Below are positions 16,864 through 25,491 of a stretch of DNA of 64,000 nucleotides, one piece after another (within the stretch, counting starts at the first letter, position 1; each line of letters starts with the position of its first letter). The notes beneath the pieces were generated by a model. It saw nothing but the letters and a program-made list of their open reading frames with translations. It searched no databases and was not told where the DNA came from. This stretch comes from Roseivirga sp. UBA6052 (lineage in GTDB: Bacteria > Bacteroidota > Bacteroidia > Cytophagales > Cyclobacteriaceae). Made by a program: the position numbers and the translations under genes. The DNA lies in the NCBI GenBank assembly GCA_002427755.1, contig DIYO01000009.1:1057296-1121295 (forward strand), in the 5' to 3' direction.

Positions 16864-17709
16864 AGAAAATAAAGGTAGGTTGTCTATTAATCTAACTCCC
16901 CCAATTTCTGCGGCTATGCACAATGCAACATTATCTTTTGAGTCAACCTTCTCTAGTGGTTTAAAGTCATGGGTATCTACCACTTCAAAGTACTCAAGGG
17001 ACAAACGATCTGATTGTTTGAATAGTTCTACGACACTATCTTTGACCGAAACAACTTCTTGATTTTCGACCAGTTTGTTTTTGGCCTGACTCAACGCTTT
17101 AAAGATTAAAGAAGCTTCGAGTCTATCCTGGGCATTGAGTCTTTCGTTTCTCGAAGACATTGCTAAACCGCTTTCTTCTCTAATTGTGGATACCATTTGT
17201 AATTCAATCGGAAAATTCAGCTCGTCTCTCAATTTCTTAATCACATAAAACTGTTGAATGTCTTTTTGTCCGAAGAAAGCAGTATCAGGCTGAACTATAT
17301 TGAATAGTTTGCTGACAACAAGGGCGACACCATTAAAATGTCCTGGTCTAAATCGGCCTTCTAAATCCTTTGTAATCGATCCAAGTTCAATTTTTAATGA
17401 AGAGTCCTGCTGATAAACCTCTTTTACTTCAGGAATAAAAACGGCATCACAACCAGCATTGTCCAGTAACTCTATGTCTCGCTCAATCAGTTTAGGGTAT
17501 TTATCTAAATCCTCTTGATTATTGAATTGGGTTGGATTTACAAAAATGCTAACAATCGTACTATCGCATTCACGAAGAGAATTCTTTACGAGTTCTATAT
17601 GCCCATTGTGTAATGCGCCCATTGTAGGTACAAACCCAATTTGAGCATTTTTTGACCTCATCGATTGAGTGAATGCTCGGACTTCTTGGATCGTTTTTAG
17701 GGATTTCAT
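16861..17709 (-). CDS. panC: Pantothenate synthetase PanC
   Basis: PanC joins pantoate and beta-alanine with ATP. Visible motifs are PTMGALHNGHIELV (HIGH-like nucleotide site) near residue 29, SIFVNPTQFN near 54, FGQKDIQQFYVIKK near 145 and the KMSKS-equivalent MSSRNERL near 183. Length is 282 aa. It heads a minus-strand unit with panD directly behind. It is divergent from the GT5-like gene at 17846, with the shared 136-bp region holding that gene's promoter. Confidence 0.97.
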   Translation of the reverse strand: MKSLKTIQEVRAFTQSMRSKNAQIGFVPTMGALHNGHIELVKNSLRECDSTIVSIFVNPTQFNNQEDLDKYPKLIERDIELLDNAGCDAVFIPEVKEVYQQDSSLKIELGSITKDLEGRFRPGHFNGVALVVSKLFNIVQPDTAFFGQKDIQQFYVIKKLRDELNFPIELQMVSTIREESGLAMSSRNERLNAQDRLEASLIFKALSQAKNKLVENQEVVSVKDSVVELFKQSDRLSLEYFEVVDTHDFKPLEKVDSKDNVALCIAAEIGGVRLIDNLPLFS

Positions 17710-17793
17710 CTAGATTTAACCTCAATTAACGAGCTCTAAGCTCTATAAGGCCGCTTTTTCTGTAAAATTGAAGGAATTCTGATGCAAATACCG

Positions 17794-17801
17794 TAATTTT
17801 G
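17794..17801 (+). promoter_or_regulatory. Putative promoter of the GT5-like gene (-7 box TAATTTTG)
   Basis: Exact TAnnTTTG, 44 bp before the ATG at 17846. Its position rules out the upstream GTG at 17801 as a start. Confidence 0.55.
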
Positions 17802-17845
17802 TGGCTCTTTTTCAAAGAAGAGGTTTCATTAAATTCCAAATAAAT

Positions 17846-18658
17846 ATGTCAAAATTAAGAATTCTGTACGTGGCTAGTGAGATTCAGCCATTCCTTCAAA
17901 CTACTGAGGTATCTGATTTCGTGAGAAAATTACCTCAAGCAATGCAAGAAAGAGGAATGGAAATCAGAATCCTGGTTCCACGTTTTGGACTTATCAATGA
18001 ACGTAAGAATAGACTCCATGAAGTTGTAAGACTTTCAGGTATCAATATTGCGGTTGGTGAAGAGGAAAAACCATTGGTGATTAAAGTAGCTTCAATTCCT
18101 AATGCTAAACTTCAGGTTTACTTTATAGATAATGAGGACTACTTCCACAGAAAATCTGTATTTGTAGATAAAGAGAACAACTTTTATGAGGACAATGACG
18201 AGAGAGCAATATTCTTCTGTAAAGGCGTTCTAGAAACAGTAAAGAAACTAGGTTGGGCACCGGATATTGTTCACTGTAATGATTGGATGACTAGCCTTAT
18301 TCCGTTGTATTTAAAAACTACTTATAAGAACGACCCTATATTCCAAAATACTAAATCGGTATTTACAATATATAACAACGACTTCGCTCATCAATTCAAT
18401 GAGGATTTACTTGATAAGGTGAAGATGATGGATATTGAAGATAGTATGCTGGAGAATTTGAAAACTGCTGATTTTGCAGGATTCATTAAAACTGGAGCTG
18501 AGTATGCTGATGCTGTGATTAAAGCAGAAGAAGAGGTAAGCGAAAGTTTAAATTCATTATTAGGTGAAATTCAAGAAAATAAGGAAGTAAATACGATCGA
18601 GAAAGACGATAACTTTTTAGATTCTTATTACAACTTATATAATGAACTTGTTGGCTAA
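17846..18658 (+). CDS. Half-length glycogen/starch synthase-like protein (GT5 N-terminal domain only)
   Basis: The start is the ATG at 17846; an in-frame GTG at 17801 overlaps the promoter box. The 270-aa product matches the N-terminal Rossmann half of ADP-glucose glycogen synthase: LRILYVASEIQPF at the start, LVPRFG near 41, DIVHCNDWMTSLIPLYLKTTY near 133-153. The KxGGL nucleotide-sugar motif expected near residue 15 is replaced by QTTEVSD, and the C-terminal GT-B half is missing. Catalysis as a glycogen synthase is therefore doubtful. Similar proteins occur beside panC in other Bacteroidota as I recall. It overlaps the DUF4270 gene by 17 bp. Confidence 0.75.
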   Translation: MSKLRILYVASEIQPFLQTTEVSDFVRKLPQAMQERGMEIRILVPRFGLINERKNRLHEVVRLSGINIAVGEEEKPLVIKVASIPNAKLQVYFIDNEDYFHRKSVFVDKENNFYEDNDERAIFFCKGVLETVKKLGWAPDIVHCNDWMTSLIPLYLKTTYKNDPIFQNTKSVFTIYNNDFAHQFNEDLLDKVKMMDIEDSMLENLKTADFAGFIKTGAEYADAVIKAEEEVSESLNSLLGEIQENKEVNTIEKDDNFLDSYYNLYNELVG

Positions 18659-19937
18659 GATTAGAATATTTGGGGCTCTATGTTTGAGCCTCATTTTATT
18701 CAATTCTTGTGAGGAAAGTGGGGTTTTTGGGATTAACTCAGAAGATGTAGCTCCTGTAAATTTTTTGACTGAATCGAATACCATTCCTAGCACAGTGGTG
18801 GCCTTAGATTCGGTTATTTCCAGAAATATCGGTCGAATGATGGTTGGTGAGTTGAACAATCCAAGATTTGGTATTGTGACAGCTTCATCCTACATGGCTG
18901 TTTCTCTCAATACGGTTTCTCTTCCAGATTTATCACAAGACGCAGTATTGGATTCGGCATTTTTTAGCTTTTCTATTTCCTATTTGTTCGATACAACTGA
19001 GGATAATAGAGACCTCAGTATGCGCCTTTATCAGATAGGTGAAGAGTTTAAAGATACTCTATACATCAACTCTAGCTCTCTTATTAATTCGGGAACGATA
19101 ATTGGCGAAGGAGCAGTCAACATTGAGAGGCTAGATTCTACTTACCAGATACCATTGGATGCCACATGGGCAAATACTGTTATTAATGGCATTAAGAATG
19201 ATGAAGAGTCATACACTAACCAATTAGCATTCTCTACAGTATTTCCCGGATTAATCATTTCATCGTTTAATAACACTTCCAATGTCTTTGGTTTACAACC
19301 AGGAACAAATGCAGATTTAATACTCTATTATACTGACCTAGACTCTGATGGTCAGCCTTTTAATGGGGAGGTAATTTTGGATGGAGGGAGTTTGCCTTAC
19401 TTCAATAATGTGACTTCCGATAGGTCTGCATCAGAATTTTCGGAGGTAGTGGATTTGGAAACAGAATATAATCCAAATAAAAGAATTGTTCAGTCAGGTG
19501 TAGGTTTGGTTACTAGGCTTGACTTATCGGGAATCGGTACATTTGCCGAAAATAACCCTTCAAGTATTGTAAACCTTGCTGAGATAGAAATTGGCCCTAT
19601 AGACGATAATATAGATGGCAGCAGTCCTCCAGTTGCGCTTTTTCTTTATATAACTGACGAAAGAAATAGTATTATCAGAGACAGAGAAACGTTCAGGTCC
19701 ATTCAAGAGGATGGAGCTAGCTTTTTAGATAGAGCGTTTCCTGCAGTACTTTTATTCGATGAAGCTACACGAACGTACAAAGCATCAATAACATCATATG
19801 TACAGGCTTATGCTTCAGGTAATTACGAAAGAGATCAGGTTTTCATGTACCCTGTTGACATGACAACTACGCTCAGTACTTTTACATTAGATCCGTCAAC
19901 AATAAAGTTGAATATTTTCTATTCTGAGATTAGATAG
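18642..19937 (+). CDS. DUF4270 family lipoprotein
   Basis: The 431-aa protein has a lipoprotein signal (cleavage before Cys23 in FNSCEES) and an extracytoplasmic body rich in Ser, Thr, Asn and Asp. It shows the DUF4270 pattern: an early DSVISRNIGRMMVGELNNPRFG segment, DAVLDSAFFSFSI and a late LYIT...IIRDRETF region, ending in a beta-rich tail. DUF4270 proteins are Bacteroidota-specific outer-envelope lipoproteins of unknown function. The ATG overlaps the GT5-like gene by 17 bp, and glmS follows by 38 bp. Confidence 0.8.
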   Translation: MNLLAKIRIFGALCLSLILFNSCEESGVFGINSEDVAPVNFLTESNTIPSTVVALDSVISRNIGRMMVGELNNPRFGIVTASSYMAVSLNTVSLPDLSQDAVLDSAFFSFSISYLFDTTEDNRDLSMRLYQIGEEFKDTLYINSSSLINSGTIIGEGAVNIERLDSTYQIPLDATWANTVINGIKNDEESYTNQLAFSTVFPGLIISSFNNTSNVFGLQPGTNADLILYYTDLDSDGQPFNGEVILDGGSLPYFNNVTSDRSASEFSEVVDLETEYNPNKRIVQSGVGLVTRLDLSGIGTFAENNPSSIVNLAEIEIGPIDDNIDGSSPPVALFLYITDERNSIIRDRETFRSIQEDGASFLDRAFPAVLLFDEATRTYKASITSYVQAYASGNYERDQVFMYPVDMTTTLSTFTLDPSTIKLNIFYSEIR

Positions 19938-19975
19938 AAAATCAAATATTACTAGATTTCCTTAAATTTTCCGTC

Positions 19976-21811
19976 ATGTGTGGTATTGTTGGTTATATAG
20001 GTGAGAAAGAAGCATATCCTATTATTATTAAAGGGCTTCAACGATTAGAATATAGAGGTTACGACAGTGCAGGAGTTGCTTTGCTAAATGGAGATCTTAA
20101 TGTCTATAAAAAGAAGGGTAAGGTTAGTGATCTTCATGCTTTTGCAAAAGGTAAGAAACTTTCTGCGAATAGTGGAATAGGTCATACGAGATGGGCAACT
20201 CACGGAGAACCTAATGATGAAAATGCTCACCCGCATGTGTCTCAAAATGGCAAATTAGCCATGATACATAATGGTATTATTGAGAATTACGCTTCCATCA
20301 AAACGGAATTACTCCAAAAAGGATATGAATTCAATTCGGATACCGACTCAGAGGTATTCTTGAATTTTATTGAAGACATTCATACCAATACAAATGTCTC
20401 GTTAGCAGAAGCTGTTAGACTGGCTTTAAATAAGGTTGTAGGTGCATATGCGATTGCTATTATTTCTTTAGAAGAACCAGATTTAATGATTGCCGCTAGA
20501 AAGGGCTCTCCATTAGTTGTAGGCTTGGGCAATAAAGAATTCTTTATTGCATCTGATGCTACTCCAATTATTGAATATACCAACGAAGTTGTATACCTAG
20601 ATGACCAGGAAATTGCGATCATTAAAGACAACAACTTAACGATTAAGAACATAGAGGATGTTGAAATGAAGCCTTATGTTCAGAAAGTTGATATGGAATT
20701 AGAGTCTATTGAAAAAGGTGGATTTGATCATTTCATGTTAAAGGAGATTTTTGAACAACCTAAATCTATAGGCGATTGCTTGAGAGGCCGACTTATTTCC
20801 AAAGAGGGTAAACTGCACTTAGGAGGCATTGCAGACTATACCAATAAGGTATTGAATGCGGATAGAATCCTGATTATAGCTTGTGGCACTTCTTGGCATG
20901 CCGGCTTGGTAGCCGAATATATCTTTGAAGAATACTGTAGAATTCCTGTTGAGGTTGAATACGCTTCAGAATTCAGATATAGAAATCCTGTCGTTAGTGA
21001 AAAAGATATAGTTATTGCTATTTCACAATCTGGTGAAACTGCAGATACATTAGCCGCAATAGAACTTGCAAAATCTAAGGGTGCTACAATTCTAGGCGTA
21101 TGTAATGTAGTAGGTTCATCGATAGCGAGGGTGACACATGCTGGTTCTTATACTCATGCAGGACCTGAAATTGGTGTTGCTAGTACAAAGGCTTTTACCG
21201 CACAGATATCTGTTCTCACCATGATGGCCCTAATGATTGCTCAAAAGAAGGGTACCCTTACTGAAAGTGCTTTCAGAAATTTACTGGTTGAGCTAGACTC
21301 GATTCCAGATAAGGTCGCTAAATGTTTAGACCTCAATCCTCAGATTGAGATCATATCAGAGAAATTCAAAGAGGCTGCTAACTTCCTTTACTTAGGTAGA
21401 GGTTACAATTTCCCTGTTGCATTAGAAGGGGCATTGAAACTTAAGGAGATCTCATATATCCATGCAGAAGGATATCCTGCTGCTGAGATGAAGCATGGTC
21501 CAATTGCTTTGATTGATGAAAATATGCCGGTAGTTTTCATTGCTACTAAGGATTCATCTTACGAAAAGATTGTATCAAATATACAAGAGGTAAAAGCAAG
21601 AAAAGGAATAGTGATAGCCATTGTTACTGAAGGCGATGATGTAATTACTGGAATGGCAGATCATGTAATTGAAGTGCCTCATGTCCATGAGTCATTAATG
21701 CCATTAATTGCGGTTATACCACTACAGCTTCTTTCTTATCACATTGCTGTAATGAGAGACTGTAATGTTGATCAGCCAAGAAACTTGGCTAAATCAGTAA
21801 CAGTAGAGTAA
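19976..21811 (+). CDS. glmS: Glutamine-fructose-6-phosphate aminotransferase (isomerizing) GlmS
   Basis: GlmS makes glucosamine-6-phosphate, the entry point of amino-sugar and peptidoglycan synthesis. Cys2 is the glutaminase nucleophile (MCGIVGYIG). The N-terminal Ntn domain includes GHTRWATHGEPN and HNGIIENY. Two SIS domains follow (IACGTSWHAG near 300; LGRGYNFPVALEGALKLKEISYIHAEG near 470), and the protein ends with LAKSVTVE. Length (611 aa) is normal. Its stop abuts the convergent gene with no base between. Confidence 0.98.
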   Translation: MCGIVGYIGEKEAYPIIIKGLQRLEYRGYDSAGVALLNGDLNVYKKKGKVSDLHAFAKGKKLSANSGIGHTRWATHGEPNDENAHPHVSQNGKLAMIHNGIIENYASIKTELLQKGYEFNSDTDSEVFLNFIEDIHTNTNVSLAEAVRLALNKVVGAYAIAIISLEEPDLMIAARKGSPLVVGLGNKEFFIASDATPIIEYTNEVVYLDDQEIAIIKDNNLTIKNIEDVEMKPYVQKVDMELESIEKGGFDHFMLKEIFEQPKSIGDCLRGRLISKEGKLHLGGIADYTNKVLNADRILIIACGTSWHAGLVAEYIFEEYCRIPVEVEYASEFRYRNPVVSEKDIVIAISQSGETADTLAAIELAKSKGATILGVCNVVGSSIARVTHAGSYTHAGPEIGVASTKAFTAQISVLTMMALMIAQKKGTLTESAFRNLLVELDSIPDKVAKCLDLNPQIEIISEKFKEAANFLYLGRGYNFPVALEGALKLKEISYIHAEGYPAAEMKHGPIALIDENMPVVFIATKDSSYEKIVSNIQEVKARKGIVIAIVTEGDDVITGMADHVIEVPHVHESLMPLIAVIPLQLLSYHIAVMRDCNVDQPRNLAKSVTVE

Positions 21812-22474
21812 TTAAGCTTTAAGATATTCAGACTTTAAAAGCGGGCAGATTTTGTATCGCTCTTCTTTTGTGTCTTCATATAAGGCCTCGAGTGTTTCAT
21901 AAACATGAGCGATCCCAATTTTTTCGCACCATTCGAATGGACCATAGGGGTAATTAGTGCCTAACTTCATACCTAAATCAATGTCTTCTTTTGTAGCCGT
22001 GCCCTCTTGAACGGTATAGAATGCTTCGTTAATAATCATAAAAATGATTCTAGGCGTTACCATTCCCACACGATCTTTTACCAATTCATAATCTGTACCA
22101 AGATCTATGCAAGTTTTGTTCAGTAGATCAATTTCAGAATTATCTTGAACGGATACTTCTAAAATATCTCTATTAATGAAGGTTGGTAGTCCGTTAAAGC
22201 CAAAAAGTGAATTATTAAATTCATGATCACCAAAATAAAGAAGCTCTTGAAGTGTGGTTTTAACTGAATTCACAAAGATTTTGAGCTTAGAGAAGCTGTA
22301 ATAGATTTCGAAATCTTCAGGGCTCTCACCAACAAGAAAGTCAAAAACACAATCAAAATCGATATCTGAATTAAGTGCAGAATGATCTCCTGCATGAATC
22401 ATAGTGTTATTCTCACCAAGCTTAGCTTTTAATTCTTCAAATTCTGATTCGAGACCGATCACTAAAACTTTCAT
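21812..22474 (-). CDS. 3-hydroxyacyl-CoA dehydrogenase C-terminal-domain protein with degenerate NAD domain
   Basis: The C-terminal 95 residues of this 220-aa protein match the 3HCDH C-terminal domain: DRVGMVTPRIIFMIINEAFYTVQEG, ATKEDIDLGMKLGTNYPYGPFEWCEKIG. The N-terminal half is short and lacks the GxGxxG dinucleotide motif (MKVLVIGLESEFEEL instead), and the catalytic His-Glu region of true dehydrogenases is not evident. It may therefore bind acyl-CoA-like ligands or partners without being a classical dehydrogenase. It abuts glmS tail to tail. Confidence 0.7.
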   Translation of the reverse strand: MKVLVIGLESEFEELKAKLGENNTMIHAGDHSALNSDIDFDCVFDFLVGESPEDFEIYYSFSKLKIFVNSVKTTLQELLYFGDHEFNNSLFGFNGLPTFINRDILEVSVQDNSEIDLLNKTCIDLGTDYELVKDRVGMVTPRIIFMIINEAFYTVQEGTATKEDIDLGMKLGTNYPYGPFEWCEKIGIAHVYETLEALYEDTKEERYKICPLLKSEYLKA

Positions 22475-22521
22475 TCTTCGTAATTTGAAGCAAATCTATC
22501 CATTCTATCAAAAGAACAATA

Positions 22522-22905
22522 ATGACTAAGCGTATAATCAATAGCGAAAACGCACCAGCACCTATAGGACCTTACAGCCAATCCGTATTTGCGGGAGACA
22601 CTTTGTATGTCTCAGGCCAAATTCCATTTGACCAGATCACTGGTGAAATGATCAATGAAAACATTACAGAGGAGACACATCAGGTAATGAAAAATATTGA
22701 AGCAATTCTAAGCGAAGCTGGAATGGGTTTCGAACATATTGTCAAGTGTAGCATTTTCATAAAGGATATGAATCAATTCAGTACCATAAATGAGGCGTAT
22801 GGTGCCTATTTTAAAACTGACCCTCCGGCTAGAGAAACGGTTGAGGTAGCACGTCTTCCGAAAGATGTGAACGTTGAAATCTCATGCATAGCTGTAAAGA
22901 GTTAA
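22522..22905 (+). CDS. RidA family enamine/imine deaminase
   Basis: A RidA-type protein of 127 aa (YjgF/YER057c/UK114). It shows PIGPYSQSV near residue 12, LYVSGQIP near 31-38, and the active-site Arg in PPARETVEVARLPKDVNVEISCIA near 104-123. RidA hydrolyses reactive 2-aminoacrylate imines formed by PLP enzymes. Homologues named NbaF/AmnD deaminate 2-aminomuconate, but this gene lies 25 kb from the kynurenine cluster and looks like the housekeeping type. It is divergent from the 3HCDH-like gene. Confidence 0.92.
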   Translation: MTKRIINSENAPAPIGPYSQSVFAGDTLYVSGQIPFDQITGEMINENITEETHQVMKNIEAILSEAGMGFEHIVKCSIFIKDMNQFSTINEAYGAYFKTDPPARETVEVARLPKDVNVEISCIAVKS

Positions 22906-22929
22906 AAGGGTTTTTCTATATCCTTTCTT

Positions 22930-22937
22930 TATATTTG
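22930..22937 (+). promoter_or_regulatory. Putative gltX promoter (-7 box TATATTTG)
   Basis: Exact TAnnTTTG, 17 bp before the gltX ATG, with a T-rich stretch at 22911-22916 in the -33 position. Confidence 0.6.
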
Positions 22938-22954
22938 CGGCCTTAATATAAGCC

Positions 22955-24460
22955 ATGTCAGTAAGAGTAAGATTTGCCCCAAGCCCAACAGGTGCTCTTC
23001 ATATAGGAGGTGTACGTACGGCTCTTTATAACTACCTTTTTGCTAAGAAAAATAACGGTGCCTTTATTCTAAGAATAGAAGACACGGATCGAACTAGATT
23101 TGTAGAAGGTGCAGAGAAGTACATAGAGGAATCGCTGGTTTGGGCAGGAATAACAGCTGACGAAAGCCCTTCAGCAGGTGGCGAGTTTGGCCCTTATAGA
23201 CAGTCAGAAAGGAAAGAGATTTATGCTGGATATGCTCAGCAATTGGTGAATGAAGGAAAAGCGTATTACGCTTTTGACTCTTCGGAAGAGCTTGATGCCA
23301 TGAGGGAAAGGCTGACTCAAGCGGGGGTTGCAAATCCTCAGTACAATGCTGTCACTAGAATGCAAATGCAGAACGCTTTAACACTTTCACCAGAGGAGGT
23401 TCAGGCTAAAATTGATGCTGGAGATTCTTATGTGGTAAGAATTAAAATGCCGCGGAACGAGGATATTCGCTTCAAAGATGAAGTGAGAGGCTGGGTAGTT
23501 GTCAATTCTGCAACCTTAGATGATAAGATTTTGCTTAAATCTGACGGTATGCCTACCTATCATTTAGCCAACATTGTGGATGACCATTTAATGGAAATCA
23601 CCCATGTGATCAGAGGCGAGGAATGGTTGCCTTCAGCCCCATTGCACGTAACACTTTATGAATACTTGGGATGGGAACCACCAAAAATGGCACATTTACC
23701 GCTACTCCTAAAACCTGATGGTAATGGAAAGCTAAGTAAAAGAGCCGCTGATAAACTAGGCTTCCCGATTTTTCCAATGAATTGGAAAGATCCTCAGACA
23801 CAAGAACTCTCAGAAGGTTTTAAAGAGAGAGGATATTTAAAGGATGCATTTATCAACTTTCTAGCTCTTTTAGGTTGGAATCCTGGAGGGGAACAGGAGT
23901 TGTTTGACTCAGTCCAATTGATTGAACTGTTCAGTTTAGAAAAGATTAATAAATCAGGAGCTAAATTCGATATAGAAAAGGCAAAATGGTTTAATCAACA
24001 ATACCTCAAGCAACTTTCTAATGAAGATATTGCTCAAGAGCTTGGGGTACAATTCCCAGACATTGCAGAGAATGAATTACTACCGCAGATTGCGAATTCG
24101 CTAAAGGAACGAGTCACTTTCATTGCTGAGATGAAGCAAGCAGGACAATTCTATTTTGAAAGACCTTCTACCTACAATGAGAAAATGGTGAAGAAGAAGT
24201 GGAATGAATTTGCTTCTGATAAGTTAGTTGGCTATGCTTCTGAACTTTCTAAACTAGAGACTGTTAAAGCAGATGACGCAAAAGAGGTGTTAACGAACTT
24301 CTTAGCCGCAGATGAAACGCCATTAGGAAAGGTTATGCCAGCCTTAAGACTTGCTCTAACGGGTGAAGCAGGAGGACCTGACTTGATGGAGATTATCGAA
24401 ATTTTAGGACCGAAAGAAGTAGCTGAGCGTATAGCTTTAGCTGCAGAAAAGCTAAATTGA
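22955..24460 (+). CDS. gltX: Glutamyl-tRNA synthetase GltX
   Basis: This class I synthetase charges tRNA-Glu. The HIGH-equivalent is ALHIGGVRTALYNY at residues 14-27 and the KMSKS-equivalent is GKLSKRAADKLG near 250. FILRIEDTDRTR near 36 is the family signature. Length (501 aa) is normal. It has its own promoter box and is followed after 4 bp by a small acidic/basic ORF that is probably co-transcribed. Confidence 0.97.
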   Translation: MSVRVRFAPSPTGALHIGGVRTALYNYLFAKKNNGAFILRIEDTDRTRFVEGAEKYIEESLVWAGITADESPSAGGEFGPYRQSERKEIYAGYAQQLVNEGKAYYAFDSSEELDAMRERLTQAGVANPQYNAVTRMQMQNALTLSPEEVQAKIDAGDSYVVRIKMPRNEDIRFKDEVRGWVVVNSATLDDKILLKSDGMPTYHLANIVDDHLMEITHVIRGEEWLPSAPLHVTLYEYLGWEPPKMAHLPLLLKPDGNGKLSKRAADKLGFPIFPMNWKDPQTQELSEGFKERGYLKDAFINFLALLGWNPGGEQELFDSVQLIELFSLEKINKSGAKFDIEKAKWFNQQYLKQLSNEDIAQELGVQFPDIAENELLPQIANSLKERVTFIAEMKQAGQFYFERPSTYNEKMVKKKWNEFASDKLVGYASELSKLETVKADDAKEVLTNFLAADETPLGKVMPALRLALTGEAGGPDLMEIIEILGPKEVAERIALAAEKLN

Positions 24461-24464
24461 AAGT

Positions 24465-24662
24465 ATGGCCAAAAAGAAAGAAGATAAAAACCAGAAGCCT
24501 AAAGTAGCGAAGGAGCTTGATGGTATGGAAGTGAATATTGATTCCTTTGGAGAAATTCAGAATTCACTTTCAATCGACAAAATCAATGAGTTCTTGAACA
24601 AGAATGTTGATGATAAGAAATTAAGAGATCGTGACGACCTCGATAATGAGGAGGAAGAGTAA
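24465..24662 (+). CDS. Small charged hypothetical protein downstream of gltX
   Basis: Sixty-five residues, with a Lys-rich N-terminus (MAKKKEDKNQKPK) and an acidic end (DDLDNEEEE); the middle contains GMEVNIDSFGEIQNSLSIDKINEFLNKNV, a pattern I have seen in Bacteroidota small proteins beside gltX but cannot name. It lies 4 bp after gltX and its stop is only 5 bp from the convergent small membrane gene. No membrane segment or signal is present. Confidence 0.6.
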   Translation: MAKKKEDKNQKPKVAKELDGMEVNIDSFGEIQNSLSIDKINEFLNKNVDDKKLRDRDDLDNEEEE

Positions 24663-24667
24663 GTCTT

Positions 24668-24856
24668 TTAATTGTCATCATCACCATTCATTTCCTGCAC
24701 AACTTTCCATAAGGTTCCGAGCAGCATACAAGTCAATCCAATTACGAGCATCATATTTCTTTGTCCGAAAGGAATATAGTTTAAGAATCGTCCAATAATG
24801 GATATGATAACGATGCTCACACCAAGAATAGCCGCGACTGAACTGATTCTATTCAT
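24668..24856 (-). CDS. Small two-helix membrane protein
   Basis: The 62-aa product has two hydrophobic stretches (about 5-27 and 33-50) and an acidic tail (EMNGDDDN). I do not recognise a family. The ATG overlaps the end of the upstream methyltransferase-like gene by 8 bp, so translation is probably coupled. Confidence 0.55.
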   Translation of the reverse strand: MNRISSVAAILGVSIVIISIIGRFLNYIPFGQRNMMLVIGLTCMLLGTLWKVVQEMNGDDDN

Positions 24857-25445
24857 TGTCTTTTGACTTTTTCTTGAGTAGACTAGGTATTAATGATGGC
24901 GTGTTTGATTTGTATTCGAGATACGCTGTACCAAATGTTTCAATTAGTTTTCTCTCCTCAGATTTAATTCCTAGTGGAAGGTAAACTATCAGCGCTATTA
25001 AGGTAACACTACTGGCCAAAGTGGGATTGAATAGGGCATAACCAATAAAAATCAACAAAGTACCAGAGTATAAAGGGTGCCTAACATGTGCTTGAAGTCC
25101 ATTCGTATTTAGCGTCTGTAGCTCTGTTTCTTCTTTTTTAATCCCCAAGAATTTTAACGTACTATAGGCTCTAAAAGCTCTCTTAATAATAAATATACCG
25201 AACGTTGCGAGTATGAGCCCTAGATAGAAAGTCAGTTTTGTTGGTGGAAATAATAAAGCTGTGTCAATTACTACTCCGTAAAGCACTACGCCAGAGAAGC
25301 TGACAATAGCGACAAGGTTGTAGAGCAAGCGATAGGCACGTTGACTAAGGCCTAGCTTATTCTGCAAATTTTGGCCTGAAGTAAGGCTATGGATGGCATA
25401 ACAAAACAACCAACCTAAAAAGAGTACAACATGGCTCTCTAGCAT
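24849..25445 (-). CDS. Isoprenylcysteine carboxyl-methyltransferase-like membrane protein
   Basis: The start is taken as the ATG at 25445 (MLESHVVLFLGW), because the frame upstream runs into the divergent regulator gene. About 198 aa with five or six membrane helices. The C-terminal region LQTLNTNGLQAHVRHPLYSGTLLIFIGYALF and a final EERKLIETFGTAYLEYKSNTPSLIP match the RHP and EE motifs of the ICMT/PEMT/NnrU superfamily, which methylate lipids or membrane-bound thiols with SAM. The substrate is unknown. It is divergent from the WYL regulator with 46 bp between start codons. Confidence 0.75.
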   Translation of the reverse strand: MLESHVVLFLGWLFCYAIHSLTSGQNLQNKLGLSQRAYRLLYNLVAIVSFSGVVLYGVVIDTALLFPPTKLTFYLGLILATFGIFIIKRAFRAYSTLKFLGIKKEETELQTLNTNGLQAHVRHPLYSGTLLIFIGYALFNPTLASSVTLIALIVYLPLGIKSEERKLIETFGTAYLEYKSNTPSLIPSLLKKKSKDNE

Positions 25446-25491
25446 GGTCGCAATGATAAGGATATTTTTTATGTTTGGTTGACACTTTTTA

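Noticed and set aside
17801..17845. GTG start 45 bp upstream for the GT5-like protein
   Set aside because: The GTG overlaps an exact -7 promoter box, and the ATG at 17846 begins the conserved sequence.
22522..22905. The RidA gene as the missing 2-aminomuconate deaminase of the kynurenine pathway
   Set aside because: It is 25 kb away, not co-regulated by position, and looks like the general RidA type.
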